Assembly (NCBI RefSeq): GCF_025060755.1
Contig: NZ_JANYUY010000010.1
Coordinates: forward strand, 62,001-126,000
Direction: 5' to 3'
Origin: Paenibacillus doosanensis
Lineage (GTDB): Bacteria > Bacillota > Bacilli > Paenibacillales > NBRC-103111
DNA length: 64,000 nt
Part shown: piece after piece, positions 47,061 through 55,194 of the stretch
Numbering within the stretch: the stretch's first letter is position 1
Layout: every line of letters starts with the position of its first letter
Notes under the pieces: model-generated
What the model was told of the DNA's origin: nothing
What the model saw: only the letters and a program-made list of their open reading frames with translations
The model's database searches: none
Made by a program: the position numbers and the translations under genes

Positions 47061-47729
47061 ATGAATCCGAAACGAATTCTTCTTGCGGATGACCATGCCC
47101 TGGCCCGGGAAGCGATGAGAGAGATTATATTGACGGACGATTCCTTTGCAATCGCAGGCGAGGCCGTGAACGGGTATGAAGCGGTTCGTATGGCGGAAGA
47201 GCAGCTTCCGGATATGATTCTGATGGATATTTCGATGCCTGACATGGACGGTCTGGAGGCAACCAAGCAAATTAAAGAACGGTTCCCGCATATTAAAATT
47301 ATTATGGTGACCGTGTCGGACGACATCACGCATTTGTTTGAAGCGATTAAGCGGGGAGCCCAGGGATATTTGCTTAAGAACCTTCATCCGGCCTCCTGGC
47401 ACGAATATTTAAGGGCGGTCGCCTTCGACGAAGCGCCGATGTCCCGGGAGCTGGCCGTGCGCCTGCTGAAGGAATTTTCTTCCGTGCAAACGACGGCTCA
47501 AGAGACATCCCCCTTGACATCGAGGGAAAAAGAGATATTGACCTGCGTCGCCCGCGGGAAATCGAATAAAGAAATATCTAATGATCTATTCATATCGGAG
47601 CATACGGTAAAGAACCATTTGAAAAACATTCTGCAAAAGCTGCATCTGAACAATCGGGTTCAACTGACCCGCTATGCCTATGAAAAAGGATGGATTCGCG
47701 TAAACAAAGCGGGCTATGAAAAAAGGTGA
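47061..47729 (+). CDS. NarL/LuxR-type response regulator without adjacent kinase
   Basis: A 222-residue two-component regulator. The receiver domain (about 1-120) has the acidic pair in LLADDH, the phospho-acceptor aspartate in ILMDISMPDMDGLEA, threonine in IIMVTVSDD and the lysine in GYLLKNL. The C-terminal LuxR helix-turn-helix reads LTSREKEILTCVARGKSNKEISNDLF and SEHTVKNHLKNILQKL. No histidine kinase gene is in the neighbourhood. Its place between the Nos-type genes and ctaG suggests it controls respiration or copper-enzyme assembly; this is inference. Confidence 0.9.
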   Translation: MNPKRILLADDHALAREAMREIILTDDSFAIAGEAVNGYEAVRMAEEQLPDMILMDISMPDMDGLEATKQIKERFPHIKIIMVTVSDDITHLFEAIKRGAQGYLLKNLHPASWHEYLRAVAFDEAPMSRELAVRLLKEFSSVQTTAQETSPLTSREKEILTCVARGKSNKEISNDLFISEHTVKNHLKNILQKLHLNNRVQLTRYAYEKGWIRVNKAGYEKR

Positions 47730-47747
47730 AGGAGTTTTACGATACCC

Positions 47748-48599
47748 ATGGATTTGCTGACCATCGTCAAGGCTTACGGATTCCGGGCCGTCTTCAGCCC
47801 CGAACTGCTGATCGGTATTGCGGCTATAGCTTATTTTTATGTGAAATATCGAAGGGGCGGGAATTCACGTGCGGAAACGGCTTATTTCTTGCTGGGGTTA
47901 TTTCTGTTCTACCTGGCTTTGGGAGGGCCGCTCAATTTATTCGGTCATTTCTGGTTCAGCGTTCACATGCTTCAGCAGTCGATATTGTATCTGGTTGCTC
48001 CGCCGCTAATTTATAGGGGGATGCCTGCGGAATGGTTTGAGCATATTTTGCAAAACAAAGTCTGCAAAGCCGTCATCGCTGTCATCGGGAATCCGCTCAT
48101 CGCAATATTTTTGTTTAACGGGGCATTGTCGTTCTACCATATTCCGTTTATATTCGATGCGACGATGTCGAACTATGCGCTTCATAATATGCTCCACCTG
48201 CTGCTGTTATTGACCGCCTTCGGGCTTTGGTGGCCTGTATATAATCCGGCCGGATTATATTCGCTCAGTCCGCTTAAAAAAATGGCATATATTTTCATCA
48301 ACGGCATTATGCTGACGCCGGCTTGCGCGTTGATTATCTTTGCCGGCGACCTGCTGTATACGACGTATACCGGCAGCACGCATTTGCTGTGCTTGCCGTT
48401 TTATTCGGTAACCGTCGAGCGTTTACCGCTTAGCCTGGACTGGCTGACGCCGCTAAACGATCAACAGCTGGGAGGCGTCGTGATGAAAATCGTCCAGGAA
48501 GTATCCTACGGCTGTATGCTGGGCTATATTTTTTTTCAATGGTATCGCCAAGAAAAAGACGGAGCAGAGGATGGTTACGATCCGCTGCTCCAGGAATAG
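47748..48599 (+). CDS. ctaG: CtaG-type cytochrome c oxidase assembly protein
   Basis: A 283-residue membrane protein with seven or more helices, of the caa3_CtaG family found in Bacillus. Family blocks with conserved histidines are seen: FSVHMLQQSILYLVAPPLIYRGMP, YHIPFIFDATMSNYALHNMLHLLLLLTA and DQQLGGVVMKIVQEVSYGC. It is needed for active caa3 oxidase, probably through copper delivery to its binuclear centre. It begins 18 bp after the response regulator and stops one base from the convergent sco1 gene, so no terminator separates them. Confidence 0.9.
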   Translation: MDLLTIVKAYGFRAVFSPELLIGIAAIAYFYVKYRRGGNSRAETAYFLLGLFLFYLALGGPLNLFGHFWFSVHMLQQSILYLVAPPLIYRGMPAEWFEHILQNKVCKAVIAVIGNPLIAIFLFNGALSFYHIPFIFDATMSNYALHNMLHLLLLLTAFGLWWPVYNPAGLYSLSPLKKMAYIFINGIMLTPACALIIFAGDLLYTTYTGSTHLLCLPFYSVTVERLPLSLDWLTPLNDQQLGGVVMKIVQEVSYGCMLGYIFFQWYRQEKDGAEDGYDPLLQE

Positions 48600-48600
48600 T

Positions 48601-49206
48601 TTATGATGACGATTCGGCCAGCTGCCGGATCGTTTCTATTATTTCATCGTTATTCATTTCATCGCCCATTTTGTATATTTTACGGATTTTGCCTTGCGTG
48701 TCGACAAGCATTAAGGAAGTGACCGTATGTACGAAGGTGCCGTCGGGCATTTTTTGAACCATCACCCCGAAATTTTTGGCGACGTCGGCCGTTTCCTGTT
48801 CTGTGCCGGTCAGCAAGGTCCAGCCGCTATAATCGATCCCCATTTTGTCGCCGTAAGCTTTGAACACCTCCGGGGTATCCTGCAGCGGGTCGAAGGTGAT
48901 CGACATAAAATGAACCTTGGTCCCCCAGAGCTGCTGCTGCTTAAGCTCGTTTTGAATTTTGACCATGTTATAGGTCGTCATAGGGCATATGTCCGGGCAG
49001 CTGGTGAACATAAACTCGACGAGCCGGACTTTTCCGTCCGTTTCATGAAGCTGTACCGGCTTGCCGTCAAGGCCGGACAGCTTGAAATCGGGCGCTTGCT
49101 TGATCGCAGGAAGCGCCGGCTGCTCCTGCTTCATCCAGCTGTATACGCTTGCGATCATCAAGCACATCAAGAGGCTGACCAGCAGCTTGAAGCGATGCTG
49201 CTTCAT
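48601..49206 (-). CDS. Sco1/SenC copper chaperone
   Basis: A 201-residue membrane-anchored protein of the SCO1/SenC/PrrC family that builds the CuA site of cytochrome oxidase or nitrous oxide reductase. After an N-terminal helix it shows FMFTSCPDICPMTTYNM (copper-binding C-x3-C) and TFVHTVTSLMLVD, with the conserved histidine ligand. ATG at 49206 overlaps the cytochrome c stop by 4 bp (ATGA), which decides the start over the in-frame ATG at 49224. Confidence 0.92.
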   Translation of the reverse strand: MKQHRFKLLVSLLMCLMIASVYSWMKQEQPALPAIKQAPDFKLSGLDGKPVQLHETDGKVRLVEFMFTSCPDICPMTTYNMVKIQNELKQQQLWGTKVHFMSITFDPLQDTPEVFKAYGDKMGIDYSGWTLLTGTEQETADVAKNFGVMVQKMPDGTFVHTVTSLMLVDTQGKIRKIYKMGDEMNNDEIIETIRQLAESSS

Positions 49207-49547
49207 TGTTTTTCCGCCAGCCATTTGGCCAGATTTACAATTTCTTCATCCTTTAGCGTGCTCTTGAAGGCGGGCATGCCGCCGCGTCCGTTTTGCACGA
49301 TGCCGTACAGCTGTTTATCCGAATATTTGCCGCCGATTTTTTGCAGATTGGGGCCGATTTTTCCTTCCAGGTCGTTGCCATGACAAGCTATGCACGATTG
49401 TTTATAAATGGCTTCGGCAGCTTGGCTGTTGAGAGGCGTGTCGGGAAGCGCCGGTGCGGAGGCCTCCTGCTTCGTTGTCATAAACAGAACGGTAATCCCG
49501 ACGACACAGGCAATACCGATTAAGACGGACATGGTCCATTTATACAT
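49203..49547 (-). CDS. Membrane-anchored small c-type cytochrome
   Basis: A 114-residue monoheme cytochrome with an N-terminal membrane helix (MSVLIGIACVVGITVLFM), heme motif SCIACHGND (C-x2-CH) and a likely distal methionine in GRGGMPAF. It resembles the cytochrome c550/551 electron carriers of Bacillales. It has a strong AAGGAGGG site and is translationally coupled to the Sco gene. Next to a Nos-type cluster it could feed electrons to an oxidase or to a NosZ encoded elsewhere. Confidence 0.92.
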   Translation of the reverse strand: MYKWTMSVLIGIACVVGITVLFMTTKQEASAPALPDTPLNSQAAEAIYKQSCIACHGNDLEGKIGPNLQKIGGKYSDKQLYGIVQNGRGGMPAFKSTLKDEEIVNLAKWLAEKQ

Positions 49548-49759
49548 ATGATCCCTCCTTAAAATATCGGAATCATAGTAGCATTTTGCAGTAAAGCTTG
49601 TATATAGCTCTTTCGAGTCAGTCTATTTTTGCCGTGTGCGATTAGGACAGATAGAGGCAAGCGTGAATGCAGTGTTATCATAATGACTCATGATGTGGAG
49701 GCTGTCAAAACGATGTTGAAATGGAAAGATGTCTTGGAACGCTTATGTTGCTCGTTATG

Positions 49760-49793
49760 CTAATGGGCGCCGAAGCGGACTTGTTCACCACGC
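49760..49793 (+). repeat. Interspersed intergenic repeat, tail-only fragment (copy 3)
   Basis: AATGGGCGCCGAAGCGGACT followed by TGTTCACCAC matches the 3' end of copy 1 (3692-3721) at all but a few positions. It abuts and overlaps the frlD stop codon, so the end of frlD may derive from the repeat. Confidence 0.5.
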
Positions 49794-50615
49794 TTCTTCC
49801 GTTTCGAAAGGATGGGGGTAGCCGTAAGCGCCGTAAAAGGTGCATGTTACTGCCGCGCGATCGGCCGCATAATCGAGCGCTTGCTCCATATGACCGTGCT
49901 TGATGAACGACGTGAGAAATCCGGCGATAAAGCTGTCGCCCGCACCCATCGTATCGACAACCGTCGTTGGCTTGACGGCCTGAACATAGCGTTCGCCGTT
50001 CCTCGAGAACAAGGCGCCGCGCTCGCCCAGCGTAATGCCGACGATTGCGGTGCCCAAGGAATGGCATGTTTCAATCAGCAGATCAAGCCGCTCCTCCGGA
50101 AGCTCGGCGCCGGAGAAGAAAGCGTATCGGATATGAGGGCATACCGCCTGCAAATACTCCGTGCTGTAATTCGTCGAGAAGTCGAAGGAGATGTCGCAGT
50201 GCTTGCTGATCGAGCCAAGCTCCCCTTCGATATTCGAGTAGCAGCTGGTGTGGCATACATCGAAGGTGGCGATATATTCCAGATCATGCGGCATCAGCCT
50301 TAACCGGACGATATGCTGCGCCGTATCCTTGGGACCGGCCACAAAGACGCGGTTGCCTTCGACGAGTTGAACGCCGGGCGCGCCGCTGCGGGCGAATACT
50401 TGCCGGGAAAGCTCATAGGTCACTTGCTCAAGCTCAAGCGTTCGTCGAATATGGTCCGCTTTTTTATCGTTTCCGAATATGCCGATGTATGCGCACTCCT
50501 CAAAGCCGTTGCGTTTGCAATGGACCGCCACGTTGACTGCATTTCCCCCCGGATAATACAGCTGCTGATCCAGATAGCAATCGACGACGTTATCTCCAAT
50601 CGCGATCATTTTCAT
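49785..50615 (-). CDS. frlD: Fructosamine (fructoselysine-type) 6-kinase, PfkB family
   Basis: A 276-residue PfkB/ribokinase-family kinase. The N terminus has GDNVVDCYL and the PfkB signature YYPGGNAVNVAVHCKRNG; the C-terminal catalytic block is TTVVDTMGAGDSFIAGFL with the base aspartate in GAGD. FrlD phosphorylates Amadori compounds on carbon 6 before the FrlB deglycase cleaves them. It is the last gene of a five-gene minus-strand operon matching B. subtilis frlBONMD. Length is close to that of FrlD (about 284). Confidence 0.9.
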   Translation of the reverse strand: MKMIAIGDNVVDCYLDQQLYYPGGNAVNVAVHCKRNGFEECAYIGIFGNDKKADHIRRTLELEQVTYELSRQVFARSGAPGVQLVEGNRVFVAGPKDTAQHIVRLRLMPHDLEYIATFDVCHTSCYSNIEGELGSISKHCDISFDFSTNYSTEYLQAVCPHIRYAFFSGAELPEERLDLLIETCHSLGTAIVGITLGERGALFSRNGERYVQAVKPTTVVDTMGAGDSFIAGFLTSFIKHGHMEQALDYAADRAAVTCTFYGAYGYPHPFETEEAW

Positions 50616-50644
50616 ACCGATTCTCCTCCCATAGTCAAGCTCAT

Positions 50645-51472
50645 TTATCCTTTCACCGAACCTGCGGCAATTCCTCTAATGAAATACTTTTGCATAAAAA
50701 TAAATAATATGATCAGCGGCAGCGCCGAGATGACCAAGCCTGCCAGGAGCACGCCCCAGTCGGTCGATAATGCGTCCTTGAAGCTCATCAGCCCTGCCGG
50801 AATCGTCTTGTATTTGTCGGAATCGATGAAGATGATCGCGAATAAAAATTCATTCCACGCATAATAAGCAATCAATATGGTGGAGGTCAACAAGATAGGG
50901 ATCGACATGGGCATGAAGATGCGCCAGTAAATTTGCAGCGCCGAGCAGCCGTCTATTTTCGCCGATTCTTCGATTTCTTTGGACACCCCGAGAAAGTACG
51001 AACGGATGAGCAGCACGATCAGCGGCAGCCTGAACGCGATATAAGTGAGAATCAGCGCCAAATACGTATTATGCAGATGCGTTTGCTGCAGTAAAACGTA
51101 GAGCGGTATCAGACAAACTTGCGGATTCAGCATCATCCCGCCCATGATAAACAGCAGCGCCGCTTTATCCAGCTTGAACGAATACCTGCTTAAGCCGAAA
51201 GCGCATAAAGATGCGATCAGAACCACGCCGGCGACCGTGCTCGCCGTTACGATCACGCTGTTCAGAAAATAGCCGGCCACGCCTTTGTTCCAGGCGGTCA
51301 CGTAATTGGAGAACAGCCATTTGCTGGGCAGCCCCCAAACCGATCCGAAAATTTCATCGTAGCTTTTGAACGACGAGACGACCATCCAGAACAACGGATA
51401 GAAGATAAGGACAACTCCTGCAAAAAGCAAAAATGTGACAATACTTCTGCCGATAACGAATTTCGTAACCAC
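50645..51472 (-). CDS. frlM: ABC sugar-type permease, FrlM-like
   Basis: A 275-residue membrane protein of the MalG/CUT1 permease type with six helices and the cytoplasmic EAA loop reading EIEESAKIDGCSALQIYWRIFMPMSIP. It should form the channel with FrlN. It lies 3 bp from frlN and 29 bp from frlD. The ATPase of the importer is not encoded here, as in B. subtilis, where a shared MsmX-type ATPase serves. Confidence 0.9.
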   Translation of the reverse strand: MVTKFVIGRSIVTFLLFAGVVLIFYPLFWMVVSSFKSYDEIFGSVWGLPSKWLFSNYVTAWNKGVAGYFLNSVIVTASTVAGVVLIASLCAFGLSRYSFKLDKAALLFIMGGMMLNPQVCLIPLYVLLQQTHLHNTYLALILTYIAFRLPLIVLLIRSYFLGVSKEIEESAKIDGCSALQIYWRIFMPMSIPILLTSTILIAYYAWNEFLFAIIFIDSDKYKTIPAGLMSFKDALSTDWGVLLAGLVISALPLIILFIFMQKYFIRGIAAGSVKG

Positions 51473-51475
51473 GGA

Positions 51476-52360
51476 TTAGTCCCCCTTGCCTGTTCTAAAG
51501 AGCACAGTCTGTACGAGCGCCAGAACAGCAGTTATCAGAAACATGACCATTGCAATGGTGGAGGCATATCCCATATTGTCCTTGAAAAATCCGGATTGGT
51601 ACATATGCACGGCAATTGTGATCGAGCTTGTTCCGGGCCCTCCGCCTTTGGTAATAATAAACGGTTCGTTAAACACCATGAACGCGCCGGTGACCGTGAT
51701 GACCGAGGTGACAAATAACATCTCCTTTACTTGTGGTAAGGTAACGTTGCAGAAGCTGCGGATTTTTCCCGCGCCGTCGATTTTGGCGGCCTCGTACAAA
51801 TCGGCGGGTATTTTCTGAATGGCGACGATGAACAGCATCATGCAGTAGCCGATACTATGCCATTGCGATACCGCAATGACGGCGTAAATCGCCGTGGAGC
51901 CTGTTCCGAGCCAAGGCTTCGCCCAGCTTTCGAGTCCGATCGCCTTCAGAAACAGATTGAGCAGGCCGTCGGTCGGATGGTAAATAAACGTGAACAGCAG
52001 GCAGACCACCGTGATCGAAATGACGACCGGGACAAAATAAACGGTCCGTAAAAACGGAGATATTTTGCGGAGCGCTTCGTCCTCCAGCAGCGCGGCGAGG
52101 ATCAATCCGAGGCCCACCTGGAAAATGACGGAGATGATCGCGTATTTCGCATTGTTGATCAAGGCGGTGACCATGACGGAGTCGGACAGAAGCGTCTTGT
52201 AGTTGTCCAATCCGGCAAAGCTTCTTTCTCCGGAAAGAATGGAGAAATCCTGAAAGCTGTACGCAAAATTTTGAATGAGCGGCATATAAACGAACGCCGC
52301 CAGCATAAGCACGCAAGGGAGAATAAACAGAAAAGGAGCCATCCGCTTGTTCAGTTTCAC
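51476..52360 (-). CDS. frlN: ABC sugar-type permease, FrlN-like
   Basis: A 294-residue MalF/UgpA-type permease with six helices. The EAA loop is ADLYEAAKIDGAGKIRSFCNVTLPQVK. The C-terminal FNEPFIITKGGGPGTSSITIA block is characteristic of CUT1 permeases. It follows frlO after a gap that holds a stem-loop with a T tract (52396-52455). Confidence 0.9.
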   Translation of the reverse strand: MKLNKRMAPFLFILPCVLMLAAFVYMPLIQNFAYSFQDFSILSGERSFAGLDNYKTLLSDSVMVTALINNAKYAIISVIFQVGLGLILAALLEDEALRKISPFLRTVYFVPVVISITVVCLLFTFIYHPTDGLLNLFLKAIGLESWAKPWLGTGSTAIYAVIAVSQWHSIGYCMMLFIVAIQKIPADLYEAAKIDGAGKIRSFCNVTLPQVKEMLFVTSVITVTGAFMVFNEPFIITKGGGPGTSSITIAVHMYQSGFFKDNMGYASTIAMVMFLITAVLALVQTVLFRTGKGD

Positions 52361-52395
52361 TAAGCCTCCTCCGATCTTTCAAGACTGATCTTTTC

Positions 52396-52455
52396 AAAAA
52401 AATGGGGGGATCAGACGCCTTCAATGTCTTCAGGGCAAGCGCGTAAAATCCCCCG
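52396..52455 (-). terminator. Intra-operon stem-loop terminator between frlO and frlN
   Basis: On the minus strand GGGGGAT pairs with ATCCCCC, with a second helix (CGC/GCG, GCC/GGC) inside, followed by ATTTTTTT. It should stop part of the transcripts after frlO, giving more binding protein than permease, and may also stabilise the upstream mRNA. Confidence 0.65.
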
Positions 52456-52466
52456 TCTCTTGTGAG

Positions 52467-53771
52467 CTACTTGGCGTTATGGAGCGCTTTAGCCGCTTTT
52501 TGCACATCGTCCATCACTTGCTGCGGCGTTTTCGACTTGGCTGCCATCGATTGTCCGCCTTTCATAAACGCGTCCGCCACCGTAATGTTTAAGGCATTGT
52601 CCTGCCAAGGGCTCGTCTCGGTGGCGTTCAGGATGACGTCGATCGCCTGCAAAGTTCCCTTCGGCGAGTTGTCGGCGGTAGCGGAGCCCTTAACGACCGT
52701 CATCGCTCCCGCATCTTTCTGGAATTTCGCCGCATTGTCCGGTGATACGATAAACTTCACGAACTTTTCGGCAAGCTCCTGATGTTTGCCGACATTGCTG
52801 ATCATAAATCCTTCCGGAGCGCCGGTTAATGCGGCCGGATTGCCTTTGCCTTCGGCGAACGCGGGGAAGTTGAAGAAATCGAACTGCAGATCGGCGTTTT
52901 TCGTCAAATAGCCGAGCTCGGCAAATTGCATATACATGACCGGCACCTTCTCCGCAATAAACAGGTTACGGGCCGCTTCATGATCGATAGAAGTCGCATT
53001 GGGCCCCATATAAGATACTAGCTTATCCCAATATTCAAGCACTTTAACGTATCCCGGATCGGTGAATTGGCCGGTTTGCGCTTGATAATCCTTCGCGATA
53101 ACATCGGGACTGATCATCCGTTGAGTCATAGTACCGAGATAGTGGGAGATGGCCCATGTATTTTGCAGCCCTTCGATGAGCGGCGTATCGTAGCCGGAGC
53201 TTTTCAGCTTGTCGAGCGCGGCGATCAATTCCTCCCAAGTTTTAGGCTTCTGAAGGCCCGCTTTGTCAAACGCTTTCTTGTTGTAGAAGAACGCCTTTCC
53301 GTCCATAGTGAAGGGGACGCCGTAAGTTTTGCCGTTGAACGTGAACGGTTTGATTTGCGATGGAATGATGTTATTGGCCCAGTTCGGATCGGAGCTGTAC
53401 ATGGATGATACATCCTTCACTTTTCCCGAGGATACGAGGTTTTCCGCGAAGGTGTCGGACCAGGAGGTGAAGACGTCGGGAATGTTATTGGAAGAAACGA
53501 GAACCTTGATCTTTTCTTTGTAGCTGTCGTTCAATACCGCTTCCATCTCGATCTTCACGCCGGGGTTCTGGTTTTCAAATTCCTTGACGATGGAGTTGAA
53601 GTACGAATTTCTCGGCTCGCTGGGCCAGCGATGGAAAAATTTGAGCGTAACCGTGTCCGCCTGCTTGTCGTTCGCTTGCGCATCCGGGCTGCCGCCGCTA
53701 GTCGAGCTATTGCAAGCTGCCGCCAGCAATATGATAACGCTTACGAAAATCGCAGCTATAGTTCGTTTCAT
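52467..53771 (-). CDS. frlO: ABC transporter solute-binding lipoprotein, FrlO-like
   Basis: A 434-residue extracellular binding protein with signal peptide and lipobox LAAA-C, then an SBP family-1 fold: TLKFFHRWPSEPRNSYFNSI, FENQNPGVKIEME, DVFTSWSDTF, YGVPFTMDGKAFFYNKKAFD. It should capture fructosamines. The ATG at 53771 has GGGGGA upstream; the frame opens 13 codons earlier without a site. It lies between frlB and frlN. Confidence 0.9.
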   Translation of the reverse strand: MKRTIAAIFVSVIILLAAACNSSTSGGSPDAQANDKQADTVTLKFFHRWPSEPRNSYFNSIVKEFENQNPGVKIEMEAVLNDSYKEKIKVLVSSNNIPDVFTSWSDTFAENLVSSGKVKDVSSMYSSDPNWANNIIPSQIKPFTFNGKTYGVPFTMDGKAFFYNKKAFDKAGLQKPKTWEELIAALDKLKSSGYDTPLIEGLQNTWAISHYLGTMTQRMISPDVIAKDYQAQTGQFTDPGYVKVLEYWDKLVSYMGPNATSIDHEAARNLFIAEKVPVMYMQFAELGYLTKNADLQFDFFNFPAFAEGKGNPAALTGAPEGFMISNVGKHQELAEKFVKFIVSPDNAAKFQKDAGAMTVVKGSATADNSPKGTLQAIDVILNATETSPWQDNALNITVADAFMKGGQSMAAKSKTPQQVMDDVQKAAKALHNAK

Positions 53772-53952
53772 CGGTTGTTTCCCCCGTTTATCATTAATGT
53801 CGTTTGCCAAATCAATCGCAATCCATGGTTCCTGCGGGCGCCGTCGTTTCAGTTATGGCGGCATGGTCTGAACCGGATGAACCAGGAAGCGAAGCGCCAT
53901 AACCAAAACGGTTGACTATGAGGTCATTTCATCTCATTTTCAAAAACGGCAA

Positions 53953-54930
53953 TCAATACTCCATTTTCCACATATAACGGCGAACGGAAAGAGGATGGCC
54001 TCTGAATTCGGAAAGATACTGAGCATACTGTCTGAGCACGACACCTGCGATCAAATTGGCGAAATAATTGCGCACATCGGCCGAAATGCCCTCCATATCG
54101 AACGTTTCCGCATCGATGAGCACGATCTTGTCGGAGTATTTACGGCAGAAGTCATGTGCGCGGTCGTCCATCGGGCGCGTCTCGCCGATCCCTTTGATGA
54201 TGATGAAGGGCACATCGTAATCGGTAATCTCGAATGGCCCGTGGAAATATTCGCCGGCGTGAATCGCGCTGGAATGAATCCATTGCATTTCCTGCAGCAG
54301 ACAAATGGCGAAGGAGTAAGCGTGGGAGTAGTTGATGCCGCTGGCCATCGTGTAGATGAGCGGCTCCCGCTTGAATTGGCTGCCGAAGGCTTTGGCGGTT
54401 TCAAGCGTCATCGCCTTGTTTCGTTCGAACGCATCATGGAGCCCCGTCTCGACGGACGCTATGGCGCCTGCATATTTTTCATGCGGCTGCAGCGCGTCGA
54501 GGATGCCGAAGATCAGCCGATACAAGATGCCGTAATTGTTATCTTCCGCACGCGCGTCGGTTCCCCAGTCATAGTGCAGCTTGTATTCGGCGGCGTTCCA
54601 AAGCGGGGAGTCGGCAAGATGGGTCAGGCTGATCGTCAAAGCGCCTTTCGAGCGGGCGAATTCGGTCGCTTGGACGGTTTCGGGAGTCGTGCCGGAATGA
54701 GAGCAGGAGATGACGACGGATGTGGGGCCAAGCGCTTTCGGAGCCCGGAGTATAAATTCGTTCGATGAATACACTGCCGAAGGAATCTCGATTTCCCTGT
54801 CAAGAATGTATTGAGCCGGTGTGAGGGTAGCCAGCGAGCCGCCGCAGGCCACAAAGTAGAAGTTGCTGATTTCACGGGATTTGACCGCTTCAATACCTAC
54901 CTGGAGTTGATGCGCATGCTCTTGATTCAT
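53953..54930 (-). CDS. frlB: Fructosamine-6-phosphate deglycase (SIS domain)
   Basis: A 325-residue protein with two SIS sugar isomerase domains. FVACGGSLATLTPAQYIL and VVISCSHSGTTPETVQATEF are the phosphosugar-binding loops of the first; the second spans about residues 180-310. FrlB splits 6-phosphofructosamines into glucose 6-phosphate and the free amino acid. It is the first gene of the operon, with AAAGGAGG upstream, and is divergent from frlR. The call rests on family resemblance plus the exact operon match. Confidence 0.9.
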   Translation of the reverse strand: MNQEHAHQLQVGIEAVKSREISNFYFVACGGSLATLTPAQYILDREIEIPSAVYSSNEFILRAPKALGPTSVVISCSHSGTTPETVQATEFARSKGALTISLTHLADSPLWNAAEYKLHYDWGTDARAEDNNYGILYRLIFGILDALQPHEKYAGAIASVETGLHDAFERNKAMTLETAKAFGSQFKREPLIYTMASGINYSHAYSFAICLLQEMQWIHSSAIHAGEYFHGPFEITDYDVPFIIIKGIGETRPMDDRAHDFCRKYSDKIVLIDAETFDMEGISADVRNYFANLIAGVVLRQYAQYLSEFRGHPLSVRRYMWKMEY

Positions 54931-54962
54931 GAAAAGAAAAGCCTCCTTTTAAAATGTTTATT

Positions 54963-55018
54963 CATCACGTTATGTATCATATTGTACCGTATTGTAACGT
55001 GATGTATTGTTATGATAC
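54963..55018. promoter_or_regulatory. Nested inverted repeats in the frl control region (candidate FrlR operator)
   Basis: Two perfect inverted repeats interlock upstream of frlB: CATCACGTTA (54963-54972) with TAACGTGATG (54995-55004), and GTATCATA (54974-54981) with TATGATAC (55011-55018). The GTATCATA arm reads TATGATAC on the minus strand and contains a TATGAT hexamer that could be the frlB -10. GntR-type repressors bind such dyads. Confidence 0.55.
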
Positions 55019-55119
55019 TATAGATTTAACGCGAATTCAACGAAAAAAAGAAACGCCCCGGCGCTGCCGATTCCGCAGTTTACGAGAACCGCCGGAAAGA
55101 GCCTTCGACCTTAGGGCTA

Positions 55120-55149
55120 TTACAATCCGCTTGATAAATGGTTTATAAT
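55120..55149 (+). promoter_or_regulatory. Candidate sigma-A promoter of frlR
   Basis: TTACAA (55120-55125) and TATAAT (55144-55149) with an 18-bp spacer, about 45 bp before the frlR start codon. Confidence 0.6.
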
Positions 55150-55194
55150 ATTTCTAAAGTTGTCATTATCTCAATGTCCGAGAAGGGGTCATAT

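Noticed and set aside
49721-49903. 60-residue ORF opposite the end of frlD
   Set aside because: Overlaps frlD antisense and the repeat fragment; no support for expression.
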